Shown: positions 32,651 to 40,836, counted from the stretch's first letter. The stretch is 64,000 bases of DNA from Bradyrhizobium cajani (GCF_009759665.1 NZ_WQNE01000022.1:83282-147281); one strand, 5' to 3'. Notes: a model not told the origin generated them from the letters alone. Numbers and translations: made by a program.

Positions 32651-33554
32651 TCACTCCCTCCGAGTTGATCGGCTTGTTATTGTTGTGCACGGCCATCGCG
32701 ACCGGCTTGCGCGAGATGCGGTTGTTGAACACGTCGCCTTCTGCGCCTTCCATCAGGCTGCCGAGCGAGCGGCCGAGCGCGAGCATCAGCGGCGCGACTT
32801 CGTCATGCAGACGCTGCTCGTCATACATCGCCGAGAGCAGACCGATCGTGATCACCACGAAGGTCTGGTACTGCGGCGACCAGATCGGCACCGCGAGCCC
32901 GGAGATGTGCGGGCTCCACAGGCCGCAGGCCACGACATAGCCACGCTCGCGCAGCGACTGCCTGTTGGCCTCGATACGGGGCTTGAGGATCTTCGCAGCC
33001 TCGGGGGCTTCCCGCTCCATGTCCGCAATGAAGGCATCGCCGATCTCAGGCGCCAGCGCTGCGGTGTAGGCTGCGCCTGCGGCGGTCGAGGCCATCGAGA
33101 TGCGGCTGCCAGTGCCTTCGTGCAGGCCGAGTGCGTTCGCCGAGCGCGCGAACTGCAGATAGACGAGATGGAAGCGGTCGGGCACGACGAAGCCGACCGT
33201 GCCCGGCAATTGCTCGGCGACTTCCTGGAGTCGCTGCCGGATCATGCTGCGCAGCTGCGCGCCCTTCATCATCGAGGCGCTCATCGCCACCGCGCTCGGG
33301 CCGATGCGATACTTCTGATCGCGCGGCAGATAGACGAGCTGGCCCATCCGCGTCAGCGTGTGCGTGAGCCGCGACACCGTCGAGCGCGGCAGACCGCAGC
33401 GATTTGAAATCTCGAGATTGCCGAGCCGGGCCTCGTGGCCCTCGAAGCATCGCAACACGTCGAACGCGCGCGAGACCACCTGGATGACATCACCTTCACC
33501 GGCGTCGCCAGCGAGCGCGCCTTGCCTACTCAACCGCTCCGATCGTCGTCCCAT
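32580..33554 (-). CDS. IclR-family regulator of the carboxylase locus
   Basis: A 324-residue IclR regulator. The winged helix-turn-helix is at about residues 23-80 (VIQVVSRAFDVLRCFEGHEARLGNLEISNRCGLPRSTVSRL). The effector domain follows with GTVGFVVPDRFHLVYLQ and the block GLWSPHISGLAVPIW. The C-terminal 40 residues are an unusual tail, and its coding sequence overlaps the start of the carboxyltransferase gene by 71 bases in another frame. The start at 33554 is preceded by TAGGGAAC. It diverges from the biotin carrier gene, with a palindrome resembling the E. coli IclR box between them. Confidence 0.9.
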   Translation of the reverse strand: MGRRSERLSRQGALAGDAGEGDVIQVVSRAFDVLRCFEGHEARLGNLEISNRCGLPRSTVSRLTHTLTRMGQLVYLPRDQKYRIGPSAVAMSASMMKGAQLRSMIRQRLQEVAEQLPGTVGFVVPDRFHLVYLQFARSANALGLHEGTGSRISMASTAAGAAYTAALAPEIGDAFIADMEREAPEAAKILKPRIEANRQSLRERGYVVACGLWSPHISGLAVPIWSPQYQTFVVITIGLLSAMYDEQRLHDEVAPLMLALGRSLGSLMEGAEGDVFNNRISRKPVAMAVHNNNKPINSEGVNELEAGTRRARPARSLRAGDGRR

Positions 33555-33569
33555 GTTCCCTACCGTCTG

Positions 33570-33594
33570 TTCCGCTCTGCGGAATTAAATTCCA
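33570..33594. promoter_or_regulatory. IclR-box-like overlapping palindromes
   Basis: TTCCGC-TCT-GCGGAA at 33570-33584 overlaps the perfect odd palindrome GGAATT-A-AATTCC at 33581-33593. On the minus strand the latter reads TGGAATTTAATTCC, which resembles the E. coli IclR site TGGAAATNATTTCCA. It lies 15 bases upstream of the IclR start and between the divergent IclR and biotin-carrier genes. Confidence 0.6.
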
Positions 33595-33648
33595 CTTGCA
33601 GACGACGCTACCTCAGGCATTTTGCGACGACAACAAAAAGGCGATGGC

Positions 33649-33870
33649 ATGCCAGAAATTAAGATCGTCACCGAAGTCGCGGGACGCATCTGCGCAACTC
33701 CCGTGCAAGTTGGAGGAACCGTTGCGGATGGCGATGACGTTGTGGTGGTCGAAGCCATGAAGATGGAGATACCCGTGCCCTCGCCCGCGAGCGGCACGAT
33801 CACGTCGCTGCTCGTCAAGCTCGACGACGTCGTTGCTGAAGGACAGGCGATCGCGATCGTTGCGAACTGA
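33649..33870 (+). CDS. Stand-alone biotin/lipoyl carrier protein
   Basis: A 73-residue biotinyl domain. The biotin-accepting lysine is residue 38 in the motif EAMKMEI, with the usual VGGTVADGDDVVVV before it and GTITSLLVKLDDVVAEGQAIAIV after it. It is just the carrier domain, without the proline-rich N-terminal part of AccB. It should shuttle carboxybiotin for the carboxyltransferase at 31091-32650. It is transcribed away from IclR. Start at the ATG at 33649; the ATG in another frame at 33644 would not be coding. Confidence 0.9.
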   Translation: MPEIKIVTEVAGRICATPVQVGGTVADGDDVVVVEAMKMEIPVPSPASGTITSLLVKLDDVVAEGQAIAIVAN

Positions 33871-34037
33871 CTGCATTTCTCCGTCGTTTCCGCGACAATC
33901 TGTCAGTCTCATTCCTGCATGCACGGTACGGCGTTGCCATCGCCTGATCACGGTGACATGATCCGTCTCAAACAAAATCTGTTTCAAACAAAGAATGAAA
34001 ATCTTCGCGGCAAAAGCGGAGATCATTGGAGGGAAAC

Positions 34038-35204
34038 ATGCTTCGTGGGCTGCTCGTGCTCGCGCCTGCCTTGGTGGCGGGCATTTCTGTTGCGTCTACA
34101 CGCTATGCATCCGCGGAAGATATCAAGCTGCCGGCGACATTGACGTTCACCGCCTATGACACCGGCACCGCCGGCTTCAACATCGCGGTCGGCGTCGGCA
34201 AGATGATGAAGGACAAATACGGTACCGACGTGCGCGTGCTCCCCGCAGGCAACGACGTCGCCCGCCTCGCGCCGCTGCGGGCCAAGCGCGCGGCCTCCGC
34301 TGCGATGGGATCGGGCACCTACTTCGCGCAGGAAGGCGTGTTCGAATTCGGCAGCAAGGAGTGGGGGCCGCAGCCGCTCCAGATCCTGCTCTCGAGTGTC
34401 GATTGCAATTGCGGCTCGCTTGGCGTTGCCGCCGATAGCGGTGTGAAAGATCTGAAAGACCTGAAAGGCAAGCGCGTCGGCTTCGTGGTCGGCTCGCCGG
34501 CGCTGAACCAAAACTCGCTCGCCGTGCTGGCTTTCGCCGGATTGACGCAGAAGGACGTCAAGGCCGTCGAATTCGCAAGCTACGGCGCGATGTGGAAAGG
34601 GCTCATCAACAACGACGTCGATGCGGCCTTCGGAACCACCATCACCGGCCCGGCAAAGGAAGCCGAGACCTCGCCGCGCGGCCTGATCTGGCCGCCGCTT
34701 CCGGCCAAGGACAAGGAAGGCTGGGCGCGGATGCAGAAGGTCGGCTCGTTCTTCTTCCCGCAGCTTGCCACCTGCGGCGCCGGCATCTCACCGGAGAAGC
34801 CGGTCGAACTCGGCAATTACCCCTACCCGATCTTCGTCGCCTACGCCTCGCAGCCGGCCGACCAGGTCTATGCGATCACCAAGGCCATGATCGTGAACTA
34901 CGACGCCTACAAGGACTCCGCGCCCGGCGCCGGCGGCCTTGGCGCCGACCGCCAGACCAAGAATTGGGTCGTGCCGGTGCATCCCGGCGCGGTGAAGGCG
35001 CTGAAGGAGGCTGGCCAATGGACCGACGCGCAGGAGGCGCACAACAACAAGCTGATCAAGCGCCAAGAGGTGCTTGGCGCTGCCTGGACGGAGTACGGCA
35101 AGTCCAATCCGCCGTCGGATGACAAGGCCTTCCTCGACGGCTGGATGAAGGCGCGCGCCGCGGCGCTCGCCAAGGCCGACATGCCGAACGGGTTCGAGGA
35201 ATAG
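34038..35204 (+). CDS. TAXI-family TRAP transporter solute-binding protein
   Basis: A 388-residue periplasmic binding protein of the TAXI type. The signal peptide covers about residues 1-25 (ending in YASA). The TAXI core is seen in LTFTAYDTGTAGFNIAVGVGKMMKD and in DLKGKRVGFVVGSPALNQNSLAVL. It has a GGAGGG ribosome site. The following gene encodes the matching fused permease, separated by a palindromic repeat. A TAXI protein of Thermus thermophilus was reported to bind glutamate or glutamine, which fits the glutaminase downstream, but the ligand here is not known. Confidence 0.92.
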   Translation: MLRGLLVLAPALVAGISVASTRYASAEDIKLPATLTFTAYDTGTAGFNIAVGVGKMMKDKYGTDVRVLPAGNDVARLAPLRAKRAASAAMGSGTYFAQEGVFEFGSKEWGPQPLQILLSSVDCNCGSLGVAADSGVKDLKDLKGKRVGFVVGSPALNQNSLAVLAFAGLTQKDVKAVEFASYGAMWKGLINNDVDAAFGTTITGPAKEAETSPRGLIWPPLPAKDKEGWARMQKVGSFFFPQLATCGAGISPEKPVELGNYPYPIFVAYASQPADQVYAITKAMIVNYDAYKDSAPGAGGLGADRQTKNWVVPVHPGAVKALKEAGQWTDAQEAHNNKLIKRQEVLGAAWTEYGKSNPPSDDKAFLDGWMKARAAALAKADMPNGFEE

Positions 35205-35247
35205 TCTTGCGCTGTCCAAATTCGATCATGCCGACCACGTCCGTTGC

Positions 35248-35362
35248 CCTCATCCTGAGGAGCGCGCTCTTCGCGCGCATCTCGAAGGATGGACCACGGG
35301 CGACATCGTACCCGCGGCCATCCTTCGAGACGCCCGCCTTTGGCGGGCTCCTCAGGATGAGG
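35248..35362. repeat. Palindromic repeat (CCTCATCCTGAGGAGC type)
   Basis: CCTCATCCTGAGGAGC at 35248-35263 pairs with GCTCCTCAGGATGAGG at 35347-35362, and inside it TCTCGAAGGATGG pairs with CCATCCTTCGAGA. It sits between the binding-protein and permease genes of the TRAP transporter and could attenuate expression between them. It is a widespread dispersed repeat in related genomes. Confidence 0.88.
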
Positions 35363-35435
35363 TTCTCCGAGTGGGCTCTAAGGTAGCGACGGGTTGGCCA
35401 AAATGCAGGCCGCTCGCTAAAGGACATGATTGCTG

Positions 35436-37502
35436 ATGTCGTCTGCATCCTCCACCACCAACCTGCAGACTCGGGTCGTGTTCGACGATCCGCATGGCGC
35501 CGCCGGCAACATGCAGGAGGCGGAGGTCACGCGGGTGCGCACGCTGCGTGGCGCGTGGCGCTGGACGCTGGTGGCCGCGACCGCGGCGACGATCCTGCTC
35601 TGCATCAACCAGCAGTTCTCGCTGCGCTTCTTCGTCGGCTACACCCAGCTCAACACCGAGTATTTCTATCTCCTGATCGCATTGATGCTGCCGTTCACCT
35701 TCCTGATCTTCCCAGGGAGTAAACGCGCCCCGCTCGACCGGATCCCCTGGTACGACCTCGTCCTCTTCGTCGCGACGTTCGCGGCCGCGCTGATGCTGAT
35801 GTCGAACGTGCGCAAGGCGGCGGAAGCCGGCTGGGAGTTCGGCGGCGCGCCGAACAGCGTGATCGCAGCCGGCCTCGTGATGTGGGTGATGCTGATGGAG
35901 GCGCTGCGGCGCACCGGCGGCTGGAGCCTGCTGCTGAGCGTCCTGCCCTTCACCGTCTATCCGCTGTTCGCCGAATCCAGTTGGCTCGGCCCATTCCGCG
36001 GCACGCAATCGACGCTGGAACAGGCGACCGCCTATCACGTGCTCTCCGGCGAGAGCCTGCTCGGCATTCCCATCCAGGCCTTTGCCGACACCGTGATCGG
36101 CTTCCTCGTGTTCGGCACAGCGCTGATGATGACCGGGGCCGGAAAATTCTTCATCAACCTCGCCTTCGCGCTGTGCGGCACCTTCCGCGGCGGCGCAGCG
36201 AAGGTCTGCATCTTCGCGAGCGGCCTGCTCGGCATGATGTCGGGCTCGATCATCTCCAACGTGCTCACCGCCGGCACCATGACCATTCCTGTCATGAAGA
36301 AGAGCGGCTTCCGCGCCTCCTATGCCGGTGCGATCGAGGCCTGCGCCTCGACCGGCGCGGTGCTGGCGCCGCCGGTGATGGGCGCGACCGCTTTCGTGAT
36401 CGCCCAATTCCTCAATGTCAGCTACGCCGACGTCGCCCTCGCCGCGATCATTCCTGCCGTGCTCTATTACGCCGGCCTGTTCATGCAGGTCGACGCCTAC
36501 GCCGCGCGTCACGGGCTGAAAGGCATCCCGCGCGCCGAGCTGCCGCGGATCATGGATACGATCAAGGACGGCTGGTACTACGTCTTCGTCATCGCGCTTC
36601 TGATCGTGATGCTGCTCTATTTCAAGCGCGAGAGCCACGCGCCGTTCTACGCGACCGCCCTGCTGCTGGTCCTCAACCAGTTCTTCTCCAAGGACACGCG
36701 CTGGACGTTCGCGACCATCGGCAAATTCCTGGAGGTCAATGGGCGCACCTTCGTCGAGCTGGTCGGCATCCTCGCCGGCTGCGGCTTGTTGATCGGGGCG
36801 TTCTCGATGACCGGCGTGGTGTCGAGCCTTGCCAACGATCTCCTGCATATCGCCGGCGACAATCCGTTCCTGCTGCTCGGCATGTGCGCCCTCACCAGCC
36901 TGATCCTCGGTCTCGGGCTGACGACGACGGCCTGCTACATCTTCCTCGCCATCCTGGTCGCGCCCGCGCTGGAGAAGCTCGGGCTGAACCGGATGGCCGT
37001 GCACATGTTCATCTTCTACTGGGGCATGCTGTCGTCGATCACCCCGCCGGTCGCCATCGCCTCGTTCGCCGCCGCAGGCATCGCCGGCTCGCCGGCGATG
37101 AAGACGGGATGGGAATCGATGTGGGTCGGCAGCATCATCTACTTCATCCCGTTCTTCTTCGTGCTCAACCCGGCGCTGGTGCTGCAAGGGCCGAGCCCCT
37201 ACCTCGCCGGCCTCGGCCTGATGGGGCTCGCCGCGTTCGGCACGCTGTTCATCTGCGGCGGCATCCAGGGCTACCAGCCTTTCGTCGGTAACCTCCGCGG
37301 CGCGGGCGCGCTGGAATGGCCGATACGCGTGCTGCTCGTGATCGGCGGCTTCGTGGTGGCGACGCCGGGTGGCGGGATCATGCCGCTGTCGCAGATGCAG
37401 GTGACGCTGCTCGGCCTCGCCATCCTCGCGCCCACGGCCTTGCTCGCCTTGCTCCTGGTCCGGCGGCAGAGCGTGGTGCCGAACGGGTTGCACGTACCCT
37501 GA
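35436..37502 (+). CDS. TRAP transporter fused permease (4TM-12TM)
   Basis: A 688-residue membrane protein with about 15-17 hydrophobic segments, the fused small and large TRAP subunits typical of TAXI systems. Characteristic segments are GGAAKVCIFASGLLGMMSGSIISNVLTAG (near residue 250) and ASTGAVLAPPVMGATAFVIA, which belong to the large-subunit transport fold. The second repeat is seen in ILGLGLTTTACYIFLAIL and FYWGMLSSITPPVA. I use the ATG at 35436; a TTG at 35430 is better spaced from AGGA. It imports the TAXI-bound solute with Na+ or H+. Confidence 0.92.
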   Translation: MSSASSTTNLQTRVVFDDPHGAAGNMQEAEVTRVRTLRGAWRWTLVAATAATILLCINQQFSLRFFVGYTQLNTEYFYLLIALMLPFTFLIFPGSKRAPLDRIPWYDLVLFVATFAAALMLMSNVRKAAEAGWEFGGAPNSVIAAGLVMWVMLMEALRRTGGWSLLLSVLPFTVYPLFAESSWLGPFRGTQSTLEQATAYHVLSGESLLGIPIQAFADTVIGFLVFGTALMMTGAGKFFINLAFALCGTFRGGAAKVCIFASGLLGMMSGSIISNVLTAGTMTIPVMKKSGFRASYAGAIEACASTGAVLAPPVMGATAFVIAQFLNVSYADVALAAIIPAVLYYAGLFMQVDAYAARHGLKGIPRAELPRIMDTIKDGWYYVFVIALLIVMLLYFKRESHAPFYATALLLVLNQFFSKDTRWTFATIGKFLEVNGRTFVELVGILAGCGLLIGAFSMTGVVSSLANDLLHIAGDNPFLLLGMCALTSLILGLGLTTTACYIFLAILVAPALEKLGLNRMAVHMFIFYWGMLSSITPPVAIASFAAAGIAGSPAMKTGWESMWVGSIIYFIPFFFVLNPALVLQGPSPYLAGLGLMGLAAFGTLFICGGIQGYQPFVGNLRGAGALEWPIRVLLVIGGFVVATPGGGIMPLSQMQVTLLGLAILAPTALLALLLVRRQSVVPNGLHVP

Positions 37503-37523
37503 TTGCGTTGCACAAGTGAGGCG

Positions 37524-39371
37524 ATGAAACCGCAATCGCCTCTCGCCGCCGCCTGGACCCGCTCGAAGCCGCCTCTGCTGCGGTTCCTGGACAATTGCCT
37601 CACGGAGTTCTCGGCGGAGACCGCAGGCCATGTCGCCGACTACATCCCCGAGCTGAGCAAGGCCGACCCTGCCTATTTCGGCATCAGCCTCGCAACGCTG
37701 GACGGCCATGTCTATGAAGTGGGCGACAGCCGCGTGCCCTTCACCATCCAGTCGATGTCGAAACCGTTCGTGTTCGCGCTGGCGCTGGACCTGCTCGGCG
37801 CAGGCAAGGTCGAGAGCGCGATCGGCGTCGAGCCCTCCGGCGACCCCTTCAACTCGATCCGGCTCAATTCCGAGAACCATCCGTTCAACCCGATGGTCAA
37901 TGCCGGCGCGATTGCCTGCACCGGGCTGATCTACGACAGCAAGGGCGTTGAGGCCTTCGAGCAGATCCGCCTTGCGCTCGGCCGCTTTGCGGGCCGCGAC
38001 CTCGCCGTGGACGAGGCGGTCTACGCCTCGGAGAGCCAGACCGGCGACCGCAACCGCGCGATTGGCTATCTGCTGAAGACCAATGCTGTCATCTCGGACA
38101 ACGTCGCTGGCGTGCTCGATGTCTATTTCCGGCAATGCGCGGTGTTGGTCACCGCGCGCGACATCGCGGTGATGGCGGCAACGCTCGCCAATCGCGGCGT
38201 CAATCCGGTGACGGGCGAACAGGTGCTGACGCCTTACGCGATCTCGCGCGCGCTGTCGGTGATGACGTCGTCGGGCATGTACGACTATGCCGGCGAGTGG
38301 ATCTACCGGATCGGCATTCCCGCCAAGAGCGGCGTCGGTGGCGGCATTCTGGCGGCGCTCCCCGCCCGCCTCGGGCTCGGCAGCTATTCGCCGAAGCTCG
38401 ACAAGCACGGCAACAGCGTGCGCGGCATCAAGGTCTGCGAGGCGCTGTCCTCGCACTACGATCTGCACATGCTCAACCGCAGCGACGACGCGCGCAACGC
38501 CGTCATCGCCGACTACGACATCGGCAAGAGTCCGTCGCGGCGCGTGCGCCGGCCGCAGGAGCGCGAGATTTTGGCGGCTCATGAGCAGGAGGTGCGGATC
38601 ATCGAGCTGGTCGGGACGCTGTCGCTGTCCGCGGTCGATTACGTCTCGCGCCGGCTCGCGGGCCGGCCGCGGCCGCAATTCGTGATCTTCGACCTGCACC
38701 GCGTCACCTCCACCACGCGCGCCGGCGCACGCCTCGTGGCCGAGGCGTTCGAGGAGCTCGCGGCGCTGAACGTCACGGTGGTGCTGTCAGGCGTCAGGCG
38801 CGCCTCCAAGGAATGGAACAGCCTGCGGGAATGGACCGCGGAGCTGAAGAACGTCCGCGACTTCTATTTGCTCGACACCGCGATCGAATGGGCCGAGGAC
38901 CAGATCGTCTACCGCTATGGCGGCTCGATCGATTTCCACGAGACCACCGAGCTTGCGGAGCAGCCGTTGCTTGCGGGGCTGAGCGAGGCGGAGCTGACCG
39001 ACCTCGCCGCACTCTGCGCCATCCGCACCTACCAATCCGGCGCAAAGATCCTCGTGACCGGCGATCCCGCCGATTCCCTTTTCTTCCTGCGCAGCGGCGC
39101 GGTCCACGTCACGCTGCCCGACGGCGTGCGGCTGGCGACGCTCACCGCCGGCATGGCCTTTGGCGAGATGGCGCTGCTGGAGGCAACACGGTCCGCTGAC
39201 GTGTTCGCGGACATGGCGGCGACCGCGTTCGAAGTGCCTTTGAAGGATTTCGAGCGCTTCCGCGAGCAGCACCCGCGCGCCAGTGAGCGCATCATGCGCA
39301 ACCTCGCGCAGATCCTCGCCGATCGCCTGATCGTCGCCAATGCCAAGGTGGATATTTTGACGGCGACGTGA
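37524..39371 (+). CDS. glsA: Glutaminase A fused to STAS and cyclic-nucleotide-binding domains
   Basis: A 615-residue three-domain protein. Residues 1-310 are a serine-type glutaminase that hydrolyses glutamine to glutamate and ammonia. The catalytic S77-x-x-K80 motif lies in PFTIQSMSKPF, and NPMVNAGAI and SGVGGGILA blocks are present. Residues about 350-455 form a STAS domain (VRIIELVGTLSLSAVD, FVIFDLHRVTSTTRAGARL). Residues 475-590 are a CRP-like cNMP domain with the phosphate-cassette-like segment FGEMALLEATRSADV. The plain enzyme is about 310 residues, so the regulatory tail doubles it. STAS plus cNMP is the tail type known from SulP transporters. The gene starts 21 bases after the TRAP permease, so the two are probably co-transcribed. 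Confidence 0.93.
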   Translation: MKPQSPLAAAWTRSKPPLLRFLDNCLTEFSAETAGHVADYIPELSKADPAYFGISLATLDGHVYEVGDSRVPFTIQSMSKPFVFALALDLLGAGKVESAIGVEPSGDPFNSIRLNSENHPFNPMVNAGAIACTGLIYDSKGVEAFEQIRLALGRFAGRDLAVDEAVYASESQTGDRNRAIGYLLKTNAVISDNVAGVLDVYFRQCAVLVTARDIAVMAATLANRGVNPVTGEQVLTPYAISRALSVMTSSGMYDYAGEWIYRIGIPAKSGVGGGILAALPARLGLGSYSPKLDKHGNSVRGIKVCEALSSHYDLHMLNRSDDARNAVIADYDIGKSPSRRVRRPQEREILAAHEQEVRIIELVGTLSLSAVDYVSRRLAGRPRPQFVIFDLHRVTSTTRAGARLVAEAFEELAALNVTVVLSGVRRASKEWNSLREWTAELKNVRDFYLLDTAIEWAEDQIVYRYGGSIDFHETTELAEQPLLAGLSEAELTDLAALCAIRTYQSGAKILVTGDPADSLFFLRSGAVHVTLPDGVRLATLTAGMAFGEMALLEATRSADVFADMAATAFEVPLKDFERFREQHPRASERIMRNLAQILADRLIVANAKVDILTAT

Positions 39372-39387
39372 GCGGCGGCGGAGGTTC

Positions 39388-39414
39388 TTCACCTCTCCCG
39401 TAGGGAGAGGTGAA
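39388..39414. terminator. Hairpin terminator-like palindrome
   Basis: TTCACCTCTCCC at 39388-39399 pairs with GGGAGAGGTGAA at 39403-39414 across a GTA loop. It sits between the convergent glutaminase and MazG-like genes and is nearly identical to the hairpin at 25490-25518. It likely serves as a bidirectional terminator. Confidence 0.72.
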
Positions 39415-39439
39415 CCCGGAACAGCCAACCGATCGTACC

Positions 39440-39742
39440 CTACCGGCTTGCGGCCTCGCTCAGCCGCCGCTTGATCTTTGCCGCGCTCTTTTCGAGCAGT
39501 TCGGATGGCTTCTGGCCGGTCGCCGCGCACAGGCACGCCCAGTAGTAGATGACATCGCCGAGCTCATCGACGAGACCCGCCTGATCGAGCCAGTCGTCGC
39601 GGAGCAACTTCTTGATGTGATCGGCGACCTCGCCGGATTCACCGGCGAGGCCAAGCCCCAGATAGGACAGGCGTTCGTTCGACGGATGCTCGTCGACTTT
39701 GGCAATGGTTGCAGCCCAGGCCGCGTACTCATCGATCGTCAT
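39440..39742 (-). CDS. MazG-like nucleotide pyrophosphohydrolase
   Basis: A 100-residue all-alpha NTP pyrophosphohydrolase-like protein. The metal-binding ExxE...ExxD pattern is seen in LGLAGESGEVADHIKK (residues 30-45) and VDELGDVIYYWACL (residues 58-71). It would hydrolyse nucleotide triphosphates to monophosphate and pyrophosphate. I choose the ATG at 39742, six bases after GAGGG; the ATG at 39748 abuts that site. It follows the AhpD-like gene on the same strand with 26 bases between, so the two may be co-transcribed. Confidence 0.85.
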   Translation of the reverse strand: MTIDEYAAWAATIAKVDEHPSNERLSYLGLGLAGESGEVADHIKKLLRDDWLDQAGLVDELGDVIYYWACLCAATGQKPSELLEKSAAKIKRRLSEAASR

Positions 39743-39768
39743 CGGCATCCCTCGCCGTTGCTGTCGGA

Positions 39769-40296
39769 TCAGCCCACCACTTCCGTGACCGGCTGGAGAT
39801 CGATCTCGAAGGTCTCCAGGAATTTCGACGTCATGATGTAGAAGCCGACCGAGAGCTGGAGCTCCACCAGTGCGGCCGGCGTCAGCTTCGCCGCGATCGC
39901 CCTGAAGGTCGCTTCCGTCGGCTTGTTCAGCTTCACGATCTCGTCCGTGAAGGCGAGCGCAGCGCGCTGCACCTCGTTGAAGCAGGTCGCGGCCTGCCAG
40001 TTCTCGAGCGCCTCGTTCTGCTCGTCGGTGACACCGACATTCTTGCCGATGCGCTTGTGCGCGACGATCTCGTACGGCGCCTCGCACAGGATGCCGGTAC
40101 GGGTGATGGCGAGCTCGCGCACGATGGGATCGAGCTCGCCCTTGTGGCGGATGGCGCCGCCGAGCCGGCAGTATTGCTCAAAGTAGCTCGGCGAGTGCGC
40201 CATCATGCGGAAGATGTTGGCGTTGCGGTTCTTGTCGAGAATTTCGCGGGTGCGGTCGGATGCCTTGGACGGATCGCTGTAGTTGATGCGGGCCAT
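39769..40296 (-). CDS. Carboxymuconolactone decarboxylase/AhpD-family protein
   Basis: A 175-residue helical protein of the CMD family. The core block is IVRELAITRTGILCEAPYEIVAHKRIGKNVGV (about residues 58-90). AhpD-type members have a redox CxxC there, but only a single cysteine is seen here, so peroxidase activity is doubtful. The later WQAATCFNEVQRAALAFTDEIVKLN segment is also typical. It lies upstream of the MazG-like gene. The region 40297-40569 upstream shows no gene and probably holds its promoter. Confidence 0.85.
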   Translation of the reverse strand: MARINYSDPSKASDRTREILDKNRNANIFRMMAHSPSYFEQYCRLGGAIRHKGELDPIVRELAITRTGILCEAPYEIVAHKRIGKNVGVTDEQNEALENWQAATCFNEVQRAALAFTDEIVKLNKPTEATFRAIAAKLTPAALVELQLSVGFYIMTSKFLETFEIDLQPVTEVVG

Positions 40297-40569
40297 GATT
40301 TTCCTGAAGTTTTTCCTGAGCTTTTGATGCTTCTTGTCGTTGGCCGACTAAGTTCCCCAAAACTCTATTCTTGCGCGACCGCAGGAGCAACATCATCGAG
40401 TCAAAATGCCGCCGCATTGCTGATCGACCCTGACACAGTCGATATTCGCCGCGTGGGGACAAATCGCGGCGGATACTCGCAAATGGGGTGTTCCGAGTAA
40501 AACAATTGGCCGTCTTTGCGCTTCAAACGCGCAACGATGAGTCACGCCCAAGTCTAGGGAGAACAAGGC

Positions 40570-40671
40570 ATGAAGGAAGCCACCAAGGGGGCGGCCTCGG
40601 GAGCGCTCGCACATATGCTGGCGGTGACGGCGATGCTCGTCATCGCCAGCATATTGTTCTACGGGCGCTAA
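40570..40671 (+). CDS. 33-residue small membrane protein
   Basis: A frame of 33 codons from ATG at 40570 to TAA at 40671. It starts MKEATKGAASGALAHML and then has a hydrophobic helix of about 18 residues, ending in ILFYGR. A purine-rich GGGAGAACAAGG stands before the start. The charged N-terminus, single membrane helix and good ribosome site support a real gene. It has no coding neighbour on the same strand. Function unknown; membrane-associated small proteins are often regulatory. Confidence 0.55.
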   Translation: MKEATKGAASGALAHMLAVTAMLVIASILFYGR

Positions 40672-40700
40672 AGCGCGACAGCGCTTTGGTTTTTGTTGCG

Positions 40701-40743
40701 CATGATCTTTACGGAAAACCGCTTCGCACTCTTCCGGATCATG
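40701..40743. repeat. Palindromic repeat (CATGATC...GATCATG type), copy 2
   Basis: CATGATC at 40701-40707 and GATCATG at 40737-40743 flank the core ACGGAAAACCGC. It is the same family as 17294-17343, with a few substitutions. It begins soon after the small membrane gene. Confidence 0.8.
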
Positions 40744-40754
40744 TTCAGAGTTTT

Positions 40755-40836
40755 CGTCATTCCGGGGTGGCCCTCGCACAGGCCAGGCCCAGAATCCCGT
40801 TCCAGGCTCGGTCCCTTGGACCGCCCCCGAATGACG
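40755..40836. repeat. Palindromic repeat (CGTCATTCCGGGG type)
   Basis: CGTCATTCCGGGG at 40755-40767 pairs with CCCCCGAATGACG near 40824-40836 with one mismatch. The ends resemble those of the hairpin at 913-954. It lies directly before the stop of the DUF35 gene. Confidence 0.7.

Noticed and set aside
33622..33648. Upstream start for the biotin carrier.
   Set aside because: The added residues are not part of the biotinyl fold, and the ATG at 33649 starts exactly at the family's first strand.
35352..38699. Very long open frame (over 1100 codons) on the minus strand.
   Set aside because: It lies opposite the TRAP permease and glutaminase genes, which have clear family motifs. Its composition (Arg, His, Glu, Asp, Gln rich, no hydrophobic segments) is that of a high-GC shadow frame.
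40297..40569. Possible coding sequence upstream of the AhpD-like gene.
   Set aside because: No frame with a ribosome site or familiar composition was found; it looks like promoter and intergenic DNA.
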